A stretch of DNA of 47,789 nucleotides, taken from assembly GCA_913061345.1 (NCBI GenBank), contig CAJXTZ010000008.1, forward strand, positions 1-47,789. The letters run 5' to 3'. Under the pieces are notes generated by a model. The model did no database searches. It saw nothing but the letters and a program-made list of their open reading frames with translations, and was not told where the DNA came from. Positions within the stretch are counted from its first letter, which is position 1. Each line of letters begins with the position of its first letter. A program made the position numbers and the translations under genes. This document shows positions 25,450 to 32,839 of this stretch, one piece after another. This stretch comes from an uncultured Erythrobacter sp. (lineage in GTDB: Bacteria; Pseudomonadota; Alphaproteobacteria; Sphingomonadales; Sphingomonadaceae).

Positions 25450-25846
25450 TCCCGGTGCAACCTTCTCCGTACTCGGAACCGACGTCACCATTCGAGGCGA
25501 TGTAGAGGCTTCGGCGGACCTTCATGTCGATGGCAAGGTGGTCGGAAACATTGCCTGCGCCAGTTTGGTGCAAGGCGAAGACAGCCGTATCGAGGGCGAA
25601 ATCAAGGCCGAAACCGCGCGTCTTTCCGGTGAAGTGCAGGGCACGATCGCAGTGCGCAACCTGGTCGTTCTCAAGACAGCGCAGATCAATGGCGATGTGA
25701 GCTACGATACGCTGACGATCGAGCAGGGCGCTTCTGTCGAGGGTCGCTTTGCGCCGCTTAGCGCCAAGGCCGGACAAGCCGCAAAACCGGCAGCCGCCAA
25801 GGACAAGGATACAGACGGGCAACACGGCCTGTCCCTCGCGGGATAA
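25442..25846 (+). CDS. Bactofilin family cytoskeletal protein
   Basis: A 134-residue polymer-forming protein. After a short N-terminus (MANPGATFSVLG) comes the beta-helix core, with repeating strands and Gly turns: VTIRGDVEASADLHVDGKVV, DSRIEGEIKAETARLSGEV, LKTAQINGDVSYDTLTIEQG. A Ala/Lys-rich tail of about 25 residues follows. Bactofilins form filaments on the inner membrane and position cell-wall enzymes. The 8-base overlap with the M23 peptidase gene and the terminator right after it show a two-gene operon. The start ATG 25442 has GGTGA upstream. Confidence 0.93.
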   Translation: MANPGATFSVLGTDVTIRGDVEASADLHVDGKVVGNIACASLVQGEDSRIEGEIKAETARLSGEVQGTIAVRNLVVLKTAQINGDVSYDTLTIEQGASVEGRFAPLSAKAGQAAKPAAAKDKDTDGQHGLSLAG

Positions 25847-25871
25847 CATATTTACAATTTGTGGAGGGGAT

Positions 25872-25904
25872 GGGGCGGTTCGCAAGAGCCGCCCCTTTCT
25901 TTTT
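25872..25904 (+). terminator. Intrinsic terminator after the bactofilin gene
   Basis: A 10-bp stem (25872-25881 with 25886-25895, one G-U wobble) closes a GCAA tetraloop and is followed by TTTCTTTTT (25896-25904). It ends 10 bases before the convergent trcR stop and is one of the strongest terminators in the window. Confidence 0.9.
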
Positions 25905-25913
25905 GCTGTCGCC

Positions 25914-26660
25914 TCAGGCGCCCTGTTCGGGCTCTGCGCCGCCGTTTTCCTCTGCCGCACGCTTGGCTTCAAGCCATGCCTCGGCCTCAGCTTCCTGCGC
26001 GGCACGCGCAGCAGCTTTCGTGGCTTCCTCGCGCTCGCGGCGCAGTTCGGCGATAAGCTCCTGCTTGTCATCGCGCGGAGCGACGGTTTCAACGGCTTCT
26101 ACCTCGGTTTCCTCAGCCGGTTCTTCGTTCGCCGCAGCACGCTTGGCAGCCTTGGCCACAGCGGCATCCAGTTCGCGCTGTGAGCAGAGGCCGAGAGTCA
26201 CGGGATCCTTCGGCTGGATATTGGCGATGTTCCAGTGGCTGCGATCTCGGATAGCGTTGATCGTGTTGCGCGTGGTGCCGATCAGGCGACCGATCTGGGC
26301 GTCCGAAATTTCCGAATGGTTGCGCAGGATCCAGGCGATACCGTCGGGCTTGTCCTGCCGCTTGGAGACCGGCGTGTAGCGCGGACCCTTTGTGCGGCTG
26401 ACATCGACCGGGGCTTTCTGCATCTTGAGCGAATAGTTCGGATCTTCCTGACCGCGTTCGATCTCTTCATGGGTCAGTTCGCCCGAATGCACCGGGTCGC
26501 GGCCGGTGTATTTGGCGCCTGCCAGATCGTCTGCCATGGCCTGCACCTCCAGAATATGCAGACCGCAGAAATCGGCGATCTGGGTAAAGCTGAGTGCGGT
26601 ATGATCCACCAGCCAGCTGGCGGTGGCATGAGGCATCAGGGGCGTGGGCTGGTTAGCCAC
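25914..26660 (-). CDS. trcR: Cell-cycle transcriptional regulator TrcR (DUF1013)
   Basis: A 248-residue protein of the DUF1013/TrcR family, a helix-turn-helix type regulator conserved in alphaproteobacteria and studied in Caulobacter. The N-terminus PTPLMPHATASWLVDHTALS, FTQIADFCGLHILEVQAMAD and the second HTH-like part (GIAWILRNHSEISDAQIGRL, IGTTRNTINAIRDRSHWN) are clear. The C-terminal 90 residues are a highly charged Glu/Ala/Arg coiled coil. I set the start at GTG 26660, which has GGAGA 6 bases upstream and leads into the family N-terminus (VANQPTPLMPHAT). The frame stays open further upstream to 26762 without support. Confidence 0.92.
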   Translation of the reverse strand: MANQPTPLMPHATASWLVDHTALSFTQIADFCGLHILEVQAMADDLAGAKYTGRDPVHSGELTHEEIERGQEDPNYSLKMQKAPVDVSRTKGPRYTPVSKRQDKPDGIAWILRNHSEISDAQIGRLIGTTRNTINAIRDRSHWNIANIQPKDPVTLGLCSQRELDAAVAKAAKRAAANEEPAEETEVEAVETVAPRDDKQELIAELRREREEATKAAARAAQEAEAEAWLEAKRAAEENGGAEPEQGA

Positions 26661-26680
26661 AGCAATTCTCCAAACTGAAA

Positions 26681-26709
26681 ATAAAAGGGCCGCCCCTCGC
26701 GGGACGGCC
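26681..26709 (-). terminator. Intrinsic terminator after the glycosyltransferase gene
   Basis: On the minus strand a 9-bp stem (26709-26701 with 26696-26688, one wobble) closes a GCGA loop and runs into CTTTTATT (complement of 26687-26681). It lies 120 bases past the glycosyltransferase stop and 20 bases before the trcR GTG, so it separates the two genes; the trcR promoter must overlap or follow it. Confidence 0.75.
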
Positions 26710-26832
26710 ATCGTTGCACGATCATGTAGAGCGTTTGCGGGTGAACAGCAAGCATTTGACACTGGTACCGCCTTAATAGCCGCACTCGCACGGCAATTTG
26801 TGTCGCGAATTGCCGGTGTGTTGCACTCCGAA

Positions 26833-27882
26833 TTAGCCAGGCGCGGGATGGTGGGAAGGCGCGTCTCGGCACGCGTCGTTCAAGATAGGTGCAAGGCCGG
26901 CGAGAAACTGGTCCGCGCTCGCTTCCCAGGTAAAGGCGCGGCCGATGCGCTGGCAGATATCGCGATCCAGCCGAAGGGCACCGGCAATCGCGTCCTCCAG
27001 ATTATCCGCCATGACGCCGCCACCTGCCTCCAGCACGTCCAGCGGGCCGGGAACCGGAAAGGCCGCCACGGGCGTGCCGCACGCCAGCGCCTCGATCATC
27101 ACCAGACCGAAGGTGTCGGTCCTGCTGGGAAAGACGAATACATCCGCCCCGGCATAACAAGCCGCCAGTTCGTTGCCTCCACGCCTACCAAGGAACCAGG
27201 CGTTGGGGAATTCAGCCCTCAGCTTGTCCAGTGCCGGGCCATCGCCCACCACGACTTTCGTACCGGGATGATTGTTGGTGAGAAAGGCCTCGATATTCTT
27301 CTCGACAGCCACCCGTCCGACATAAAGCTGGATTGGACGGGGAAGATCGAAGAACAGGTCGGGTGGCGGATGGTTGGGGTGAAAGGTCTCCGCCGCCACG
27401 CCGCGGCTCCAGTGGTGCAGCGGCCCGATGCGCTGCTGGCGCAGTTGTTCGCGGATCGTATTGGTCGATACCATAGTGCGGAAAGCAGGCGCGTGGAAGC
27501 GGCGGATAAGCGGCCAGAACCAGCTCGCCGATACCCCGCAGCGGCGCGCCATATAGTCCGGAAACTGCGTGTGATAGGCAGTGGTGAACGGTAGCCTCCG
27601 GCGCAGGCAATAACGCCGCGCGGACCATCCTAGCGGGCCTTCGGTGGCGATATGAACGGTATCCGGACGGATTTGCCCGAGGCGGGCGGCCATGGCTCGC
27701 CCTCCGGCGAATGCGAGGCGAATTTCGGGATAGGACGGTGCAGGGATGGTGCAGAACTGGTCGGGCGAGATTACCTCGATTTCGTGACCGCGGCTGCGCA
27801 GTTCGGCGATCACCGCGCAAAGGGTGCGTACGACCCCGTTGACCTGTGGATGCCAAGCATCCGTTACCAATGCGATTTTCAT
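26833..27882 (-). CDS. Glycosyltransferase family 4 protein
   Basis: A 349-residue GT-B fold glycosyltransferase. The N-terminal acceptor domain starts MKIALVTDAWHPQVNGVVRT and has FTTAYHTQFPDYMARR. The C-terminal GT4 (Glycos_transf_1) domain has LYVGRVAVEKNIEAFL, VVVGDGPALDKL, the Glu-containing FPSRTDTFGLVMIEALACG and PVAAFPVPGPLDVL. The pattern is close to diacylglycerol or GDP-mannose-type glycolipid glycosyltransferases, but the sugar and acceptor are not shown. The ATG is 13 bases after the metallophosphoesterase stop, so the two genes probably work on the same envelope glycolipid; this is inference. Confidence 0.9.
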   Translation of the reverse strand: MKIALVTDAWHPQVNGVVRTLCAVIAELRSRGHEIEVISPDQFCTIPAPSYPEIRLAFAGGRAMAARLGQIRPDTVHIATEGPLGWSARRYCLRRRLPFTTAYHTQFPDYMARRCGVSASWFWPLIRRFHAPAFRTMVSTNTIREQLRQQRIGPLHHWSRGVAAETFHPNHPPPDLFFDLPRPIQLYVGRVAVEKNIEAFLTNNHPGTKVVVGDGPALDKLRAEFPNAWFLGRRGGNELAACYAGADVFVFPSRTDTFGLVMIEALACGTPVAAFPVPGPLDVLEAGGGVMADNLEDAIAGALRLDRDICQRIGRAFTWEASADQFLAGLAPILNDACRDAPSHHPAPG

Positions 27883-27895
27883 CGGCGCTATCCCG

Positions 27896-28795
27896 TCAGG
27901 CGGCGACTGCAGTGCGCACTTTCGACGCGACCTCGCGCGCCTCGCGCCGGGCTACCTCGTCGGCCCAGTGGAGGATCTCCATCGTCCCGTCGGCATGTTC
28001 GACAAGCGCGTTGCATCCTTCCACCCAGTCACCGTCGTTCCAGTATTCGATTTCGTCGATCATCCGGTGTTCAGCAGTGTGGATGTGCCCGCAGACCACG
28101 CCGTCCACCCCGCGTTCTCCGGCTGCGCGAGCGACGACTTCCTCGTACTTGCCTATGAATTCAACGGCGTTCTTCACCTTGTGTTTCGCCATCTTGGAAA
28201 GCGACCAGTAAGGCAGACCCAGCGCCTTTCGGCCGGCATTCACCCAGTTGTTCAATTCCATCATGAAATGATAAAGCGCATCGCCAACGAAAGCGAGCCA
28301 GCGGTGCGACAGCATCACCGTATCGAACTCGTCGCCGTGCAGCACCATCAGGCGCCGCCCGTCCGCCGTATCGTGAAACGCCGCACGGCGGATTTCGATG
28401 CCGCCGAAATTGAGGCCGGTGAACTGGCGGAACATTTCGTCGTGATTGCCGGGAATGTATACGATACGCGTGCCGCGCTTCGCCCGCTTCAATATGCGCC
28501 ATACGATATCGTTATGTGCAGGCGGCCAGTAGAACTTCTTCTTCAGTCGCCAGCCGTCGATGATGTCGCCAACCAGGTAGAGCGTTTCCGAATCAACCCG
28601 GTCGAGAAAGTCGATGAGCAACTCGGCATTGCATCCCTTGGTGCCCAGGTGAATGTCCGAAATCCAGATCGTGCGATATTTGCGGCGACCTTCCGGTGAA
28701 TGCTCCGGTATCGCGGGTTGATGCGTGTGGAGGTCCGGAAATGCCGATACGATTGAGCCATTGCCCAGTTCGCCGTCGAGATAGCTGCCAAACAT
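27896..28795 (-). CDS. Metallophosphoesterase, LpxH-like (UDP-2,3-diacylglucosamine diphosphatase family)
   Basis: A 299-residue calcineurin-like phosphoesterase with the full metal site: WISDIHLG, LVGDIIDGWR, YIPGNHDEM, VLHGDEFDT and VVCGHIHTAEHR. The WRLKKKFYWPPAHND insert resembles LpxH-like proteins. True LpxH acts in lipid A synthesis, but many alphaproteobacteria use LpxI for that step, and sphingomonads commonly carry glycosphingolipids in place of LPS. The true substrate is therefore unclear. It is translated just ahead of a GT4 glycosyltransferase. The N-terminal 35 residues before the first motif are unusual for LpxH, so the start at 28795 is only probable. Confidence 0.85.
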   Translation of the reverse strand: MFGSYLDGELGNGSIVSAFPDLHTHQPAIPEHSPEGRRKYRTIWISDIHLGTKGCNAELLIDFLDRVDSETLYLVGDIIDGWRLKKKFYWPPAHNDIVWRILKRAKRGTRIVYIPGNHDEMFRQFTGLNFGGIEIRRAAFHDTADGRRLMVLHGDEFDTVMLSHRWLAFVGDALYHFMMELNNWVNAGRKALGLPYWSLSKMAKHKVKNAVEFIGKYEEVVARAAGERGVDGVVCGHIHTAEHRMIDEIEYWNDGDWVEGCNALVEHADGTMEILHWADEVARREAREVASKVRTAVAA

Positions 28796-28963
28796 AATCC
28801 GCCGCGCCCCATCGCTGCCTGTTTGGCTGACAGTCTATGATTGCCCGATATGACAGCGTGACCACAGTTCGCGGTCAGTCAGGCGACATTGTTACGGTTA
28901 TAAGTCGCGTACTTTCCCTCCGCAGGCCGTGGGCACGGGGCCGCTATGCTGTCGCTAGAGATC

Positions 28964-29971
28964 CTACTCCTCGACGGCGAGAACGATCTTGCCGATATGG
29001 TTGCCCGCTTCCATTCGGGCGTGTGCCTCTGCGGCCTCGCCCAGAACGAAAATCTTGTCCATGACCGGGCGCAGTTCCCCGCTCTCGGCAAGGGGCCATA
29101 CCTCGCGAAACAGTTCGTCGGCCAGCATTCCCTTGAAAACGTTGGTGCGAGCGCGCAGCGTGGAGCCGGTAATCATTTGGCGGCGCACCATCATTTTCGC
29201 CATGTTGATTGCGGATTTCGGACCGCCAAGCGCGGCGATCACGATCAGCCGGCCATCGTCGCCCAAGGCATCGAGATTGCGCTGGGTGTAATCGCCCGCC
29301 ACCATGTCCAACACCAATTGCGCGCCCCGGCCATCGGTGAAAGCCTTGGTTTTCTCGACAAAATCCTGCGTCTTGTAGTTGATGGCAAGGTCCGCCCCGA
29401 CTCCTTTCGACGCAGCACATTTTTCGTCGGACCCGCTGGTGGTGATCACCGTCATTCCAAACAGCTTGGCCAGCTTCGTCGCCATGGTGCCGATGCCCGA
29501 GGTTCCGCCATGGATCAGGATCGTCTCACCGTCACGGGCAAAACCGCGCTGAAAAACATTATGCCACACAGTGAACAGCGTTTCGGGAATCGCGGCCGCC
29601 TCCGCCATCGAGAGGCCTTGGGGAACCGGCAGGCAATGTTCGGGCCGGGCGATGCAATATTCGGCATAGCCCCCGCCGTTGACCAGCGCACAGACCCGCT
29701 TTCCCAGATCGGAAGGGTCCACCCCTTCTCCAAGCTGAACAACCGCCCCTGATATTTCCAGTCCCGGCAAATCTGACGCGCCCCTTGGCGGCGGGTAGGA
29801 CCCTGCGCGCTGTAGGCAATCCGGTCGATTGACCCCGGCATGACTGACACGCACAAGCACCTCACCCTGGCCGGGCTGCGGCACGTCCCGCGTTTGCAAT
29901 GACAGCACATCCGGCCCGCCCGGCTCCCTGATCGCGATAACGGACATGGTCTTCGGCAAGTTTTCGGTCAT
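28964..29971 (-). CDS. NAD(P)H-quinone oxidoreductase, zeta-crystallin/PIG3 type
   Basis: A 335-residue zinc-free medium-chain dehydrogenase. The GroES-like half has VRVSHAGVNRPDCLQRAGSY and YPPPRGASDLPGLEISG, and the Rossmann half has the nucleotide-binding ILIHGGTSGIGTMATKLAKL. MVRRQMITGSTLRART and the closing GKIVLAVEE match the PIG3 subgroup, which reduces quinones one electron at a time with NADPH. ATG 29971 has GGGGAG 4 bases upstream. The frame is open for another 90 codons but has no family match there. Confidence 0.93.
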   Translation of the reverse strand: MTENLPKTMSVIAIREPGGPDVLSLQTRDVPQPGQGEVLVRVSHAGVNRPDCLQRAGSYPPPRGASDLPGLEISGAVVQLGEGVDPSDLGKRVCALVNGGGYAEYCIARPEHCLPVPQGLSMAEAAAIPETLFTVWHNVFQRGFARDGETILIHGGTSGIGTMATKLAKLFGMTVITTSGSDEKCAASKGVGADLAINYKTQDFVEKTKAFTDGRGAQLVLDMVAGDYTQRNLDALGDDGRLIVIAALGGPKSAINMAKMMVRRQMITGSTLRARTNVFKGMLADELFREVWPLAESGELRPVMDKIFVLGEAAEAHARMEAGNHIGKIVLAVEE

Positions 29972-30060
29972 CAAGCTCCCCTGTTCGATGCCTTCACGAT
30001 GCACAGCCCTAGTGACAGCCACCATTGACAGCAAGCGCCCGGTTGGGGATGCTGCTGGCA

Positions 30061-30267
30061 ATGGAAGACGATGACCTTCCCCGGATGCGTTCCGACGCGG
30101 CCAGCCAGTTGGCCCAAGAAAGCCTCGATACCTATTCGCAGGACGAGTTGATGGCACGCATCGCTTTGCTGGAGGCCGAAATTGCGCGGGTGAAGGCCCA
30201 TCACCAGAAAGCCGACTCGCACCGCAAGGTCGCCGATGCACTGTTCAAGCCCAGAGAAACGGACTGA
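30061..30267 (+). CDS. DUF1192 family small protein
   Basis: A 68-residue protein of the DUF1192 family: acidic start MEDDDLPRM, then ESLDTYSQDELMARIALLEA and EIARVKAHHQKADSHRKVAD, a single amphipathic helix suited to coiled-coil pairing, and a short tail. The role is unknown. The start is uncertain because ATG 30049 and 30061 are both in frame; 30061 gives the family N-terminus. It is divergent from the quinone oxidoreductase gene with 89 bases between them, a neighbour pair common in alphaproteobacteria. Confidence 0.82.
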   Translation: MEDDDLPRMRSDAASQLAQESLDTYSQDELMARIALLEAEIARVKAHHQKADSHRKVADALFKPRETD

Positions 30268-30445
30268 TGGGCCGCATACGGTCCTTCGCACCCCTCGAAA
30301 TTGCGCGGATGCGCACCATATCCCTTTCAAGCCAACTGCGCCGCGAATCCCGGCGCAAGTTTACCATCCGCGTTAGGCCGATATTCACCACGCCTCGCGC
30401 ATATTCGACCGGACCCCTCTCGGCCTAGCTGCCCCAAGGACATTC

Positions 30446-32815
30446 ATGCCAAGTTTCGCGCAAAATCTCGAAAAGACCCTCCACACGGCAATCCAGCATG
30501 CGATTGATCGCAGCCACGAATACGCCACGCTGGAACACCTGCTACTGGCACTGGTGGACGATAACGACGCAGGTGACGTGATGAATGCCTGCGGCGTCGA
30601 TATGGACGAACTTGGCGGCGTGGTTCGCCAGTACCTTGACCAGGAATACCAGTCCCTCAAGACCGACGAGGATGCCGACCCGCAGCCGACTGCGGGCTTC
30701 CAGCGCGTGATCCAGCGCGCCATTCTGCATGTGCAATCGTCGGGCAAGGATACCGTTACCGGCGCGAACGTGCTGGTGGCGCTGTTTTCCGAGCGTGATT
30801 CCTACGCCGTCTATTTCCTGCAACAGCAGGACATGAGCCGGCTGGATGCCGTCAGCTTCATTAGCCACGGTATCGGCAAGGGCGGTCGCCAGCTTGAGGA
30901 CCGCTCCCCCGGTAGCGAGGATGAAGGCCAGGCGCGCGGCGAGGAGAAGCCGGAGAAGAACAAGAAGGATTCCGCGCTCGACCAATTCTGCGTGAACCTG
31001 AACCAGAAGGCGCTGGACGGAAAGGTCGATCCGCTGATCGGGCGCGGCCCCGAAGTGGACCGCACCGTGCAGATCCTTTGCCGCCGTTCGAAGAACAACC
31101 CGCTTTACGTGGGTGATCCGGGCGTGGGAAAAACGGCGATAGCCGAAGGCCTTGCGCGCAAGATCGTGGAAGGTGACGTGCCCGAAGTGCTGGAAGAGGC
31201 GGTCATCTACTCGCTCGACATGGGCGCTTTGCTGGCAGGTACACGCTATCGCGGCGATTTCGAGGAGCGGCTGAAGCAGGTCGTGAATGAACTCGAAAAG
31301 ATGCCCGACGCCATTCTTTTTATTGACGAAATTCATACCGTGATCGGTGCCGGTGCTACCAGTGGCGGCGCGATGGATGCGTCCAACCTCTTGAAGCCTG
31401 CGCTTTCCAGCGGAACGATCCGCTGCGTTGGCTCGACGACCTACAAGGAATTCCGCAACCACTTCGAGAAGGATCGCGCGCTGCTGCGCCGGTTCCAGAA
31501 GATCGATGTGAACGAGCCGACGGTGGAAGACACGATCAAGATTCTCAAGGGCCTGAAAAGCGCCTTCGAGGAACATCATGGCGTCAAATACACGCCCGAT
31601 GCACTGAAAACCGCCGTAGAGATGAGCGCGCGCTACATCAACGATCGCAAGCTGCCCGACAAGGCGATCGACGTGGTGGACGAGGTGGGCGCGATGCAGA
31701 TGCTGGTGCCGCCCAGCCGCCGCCGCAAGACGATCACCGCCAAGGAGATCGAAAAAGTCGTGGCGACCATGGCCCGCATCCCGCCGAAATCCGTTTCCAA
31801 GGACGACAAGAAGGCACTCGGCAGCCTCGAGAAAGACCTGAAGCGCGTGGTTTATGGTCAGGACGAGGCGATTGGACGCCTTTCAACCGCCATGAAGCTG
31901 AGCCGCGCTGGCCTGCGCGAGGCGGACAAGCCCATCGGCTCCTTCCTGTTCTCCGGCCCTACCGGCGTCGGCAAGACGGAAGTCGCGCGACAACTCGCCT
32001 CCATAATGGGGATCGAGCTCAAGCGGTTCGACATGTCCGAATATATGGAGCGTCACAGCGTCTCGCGCCTGATCGGTGCGCCTCCGGGCTATGTTGGATA
32101 CGATCAGGGCGGCCTGCTGACCGATGCCATCGACCAGCACCCGCATTGCGTGCTTCTGCTGGACGAAATCGAGAAGGCGCATCCCGACCTGTTCAACATT
32201 CTGCTTCAGGTCATGGACAACGGCAAGCTGACCGATCATCATGGCAAGACCGTGGATTTCCGCAACGTGGTCCTCATCATGACGACTAACGCCGGTGCGT
32301 CCGACGCGGCCAAACAGGGTATCGGTTTCGGTGCCGGGCAGCGGACGGAAGCTTCGGAAGAGGCGGTGAAGAAGATGTTCACGCCAGAATTTCGTAATCG
32401 TCTGGATGCCGTGGTGCCCTTCGCCTACCTCGGCCCGGAAACAATCAGCCGCGTGGTAGACAAGTTCATCCTGCAACTGGAACTCCAGCTTTCCGAGCAG
32501 AACGTGCATATCCAGTTCGATGGCGATGCGCGCGAATGGCTGGGCAGGCGCGGTTATGACAAGCTGATGGGTGCCCGCCCGATGGCGCGCCTGATCCAGG
32601 AAAAGGTGAAGCAACCGCTGGCCGAGGAACTGTTGTTCGGCAAACTGGCCGGTGGGGGCGAAGTGCATGTGAGCGTGAAGGACGAGAAACTTGCCCGCCC
32701 AAGGCCAAACCGAAAAGCAGGAAGAAATCTGCGGCGAAGAAGCCGGAAGCCCCTGCGGCAGATAAGGATACGAGCAAAGATTCAGAGGACTAGTCCAAAT
32801 TGGCTGGGCCGATAG
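30446..32815 (+). CDS. clpA: ATP-dependent Clp protease ATP-binding subunit ClpA, 3' end apparently frameshifted
   Basis: ClpA unfolds proteins and feeds them into ClpP. The N-terminal Clp_N repeats (1-145) recognise substrate or the ClpS adaptor. The first AAA+ module has Walker A GDPGVGKTA and Walker B LFIDEIH; the second has GPTGVGKTE and LLLDEIEKAH. Both are intact. The last 38 residues are not ClpA-like: after DEKLARP the frame runs through an Arg-rich string. Shifting frame at about 32696-32698 gives instead PKAKPKSRKKSAAKKP and a tail ending KDTSKDSED with TAG at 32791-32793. One missing base (or two extra) therefore seems to separate the core from its natural tail. It may be an assembly error or a true mutation; the core domains are complete. 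Confidence 0.93.
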   Translation: MPSFAQNLEKTLHTAIQHAIDRSHEYATLEHLLLALVDDNDAGDVMNACGVDMDELGGVVRQYLDQEYQSLKTDEDADPQPTAGFQRVIQRAILHVQSSGKDTVTGANVLVALFSERDSYAVYFLQQQDMSRLDAVSFISHGIGKGGRQLEDRSPGSEDEGQARGEEKPEKNKKDSALDQFCVNLNQKALDGKVDPLIGRGPEVDRTVQILCRRSKNNPLYVGDPGVGKTAIAEGLARKIVEGDVPEVLEEAVIYSLDMGALLAGTRYRGDFEERLKQVVNELEKMPDAILFIDEIHTVIGAGATSGGAMDASNLLKPALSSGTIRCVGSTTYKEFRNHFEKDRALLRRFQKIDVNEPTVEDTIKILKGLKSAFEEHHGVKYTPDALKTAVEMSARYINDRKLPDKAIDVVDEVGAMQMLVPPSRRRKTITAKEIEKVVATMARIPPKSVSKDDKKALGSLEKDLKRVVYGQDEAIGRLSTAMKLSRAGLREADKPIGSFLFSGPTGVGKTEVARQLASIMGIELKRFDMSEYMERHSVSRLIGAPPGYVGYDQGGLLTDAIDQHPHCVLLLDEIEKAHPDLFNILLQVMDNGKLTDHHGKTVDFRNVVLIMTTNAGASDAAKQGIGFGAGQRTEASEEAVKKMFTPEFRNRLDAVVPFAYLGPETISRVVDKFILQLELQLSEQNVHIQFDGDAREWLGRRGYDKLMGARPMARLIQEKVKQPLAEELLFGKLAGGGEVHVSVKDEKLARPRPNRKAGRNLRRRSRKPLRQIRIRAKIQRTSPNWLGR

Positions 32816-32839
32816 CTTGAGGCGGGCTAGGTTCGCGTC

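Noticed and set aside
30301..30507. Small plus-strand open frame across the clpA start
   Set aside because: It overlaps the 5' end of clpA in another frame and lacks a ribosome site.
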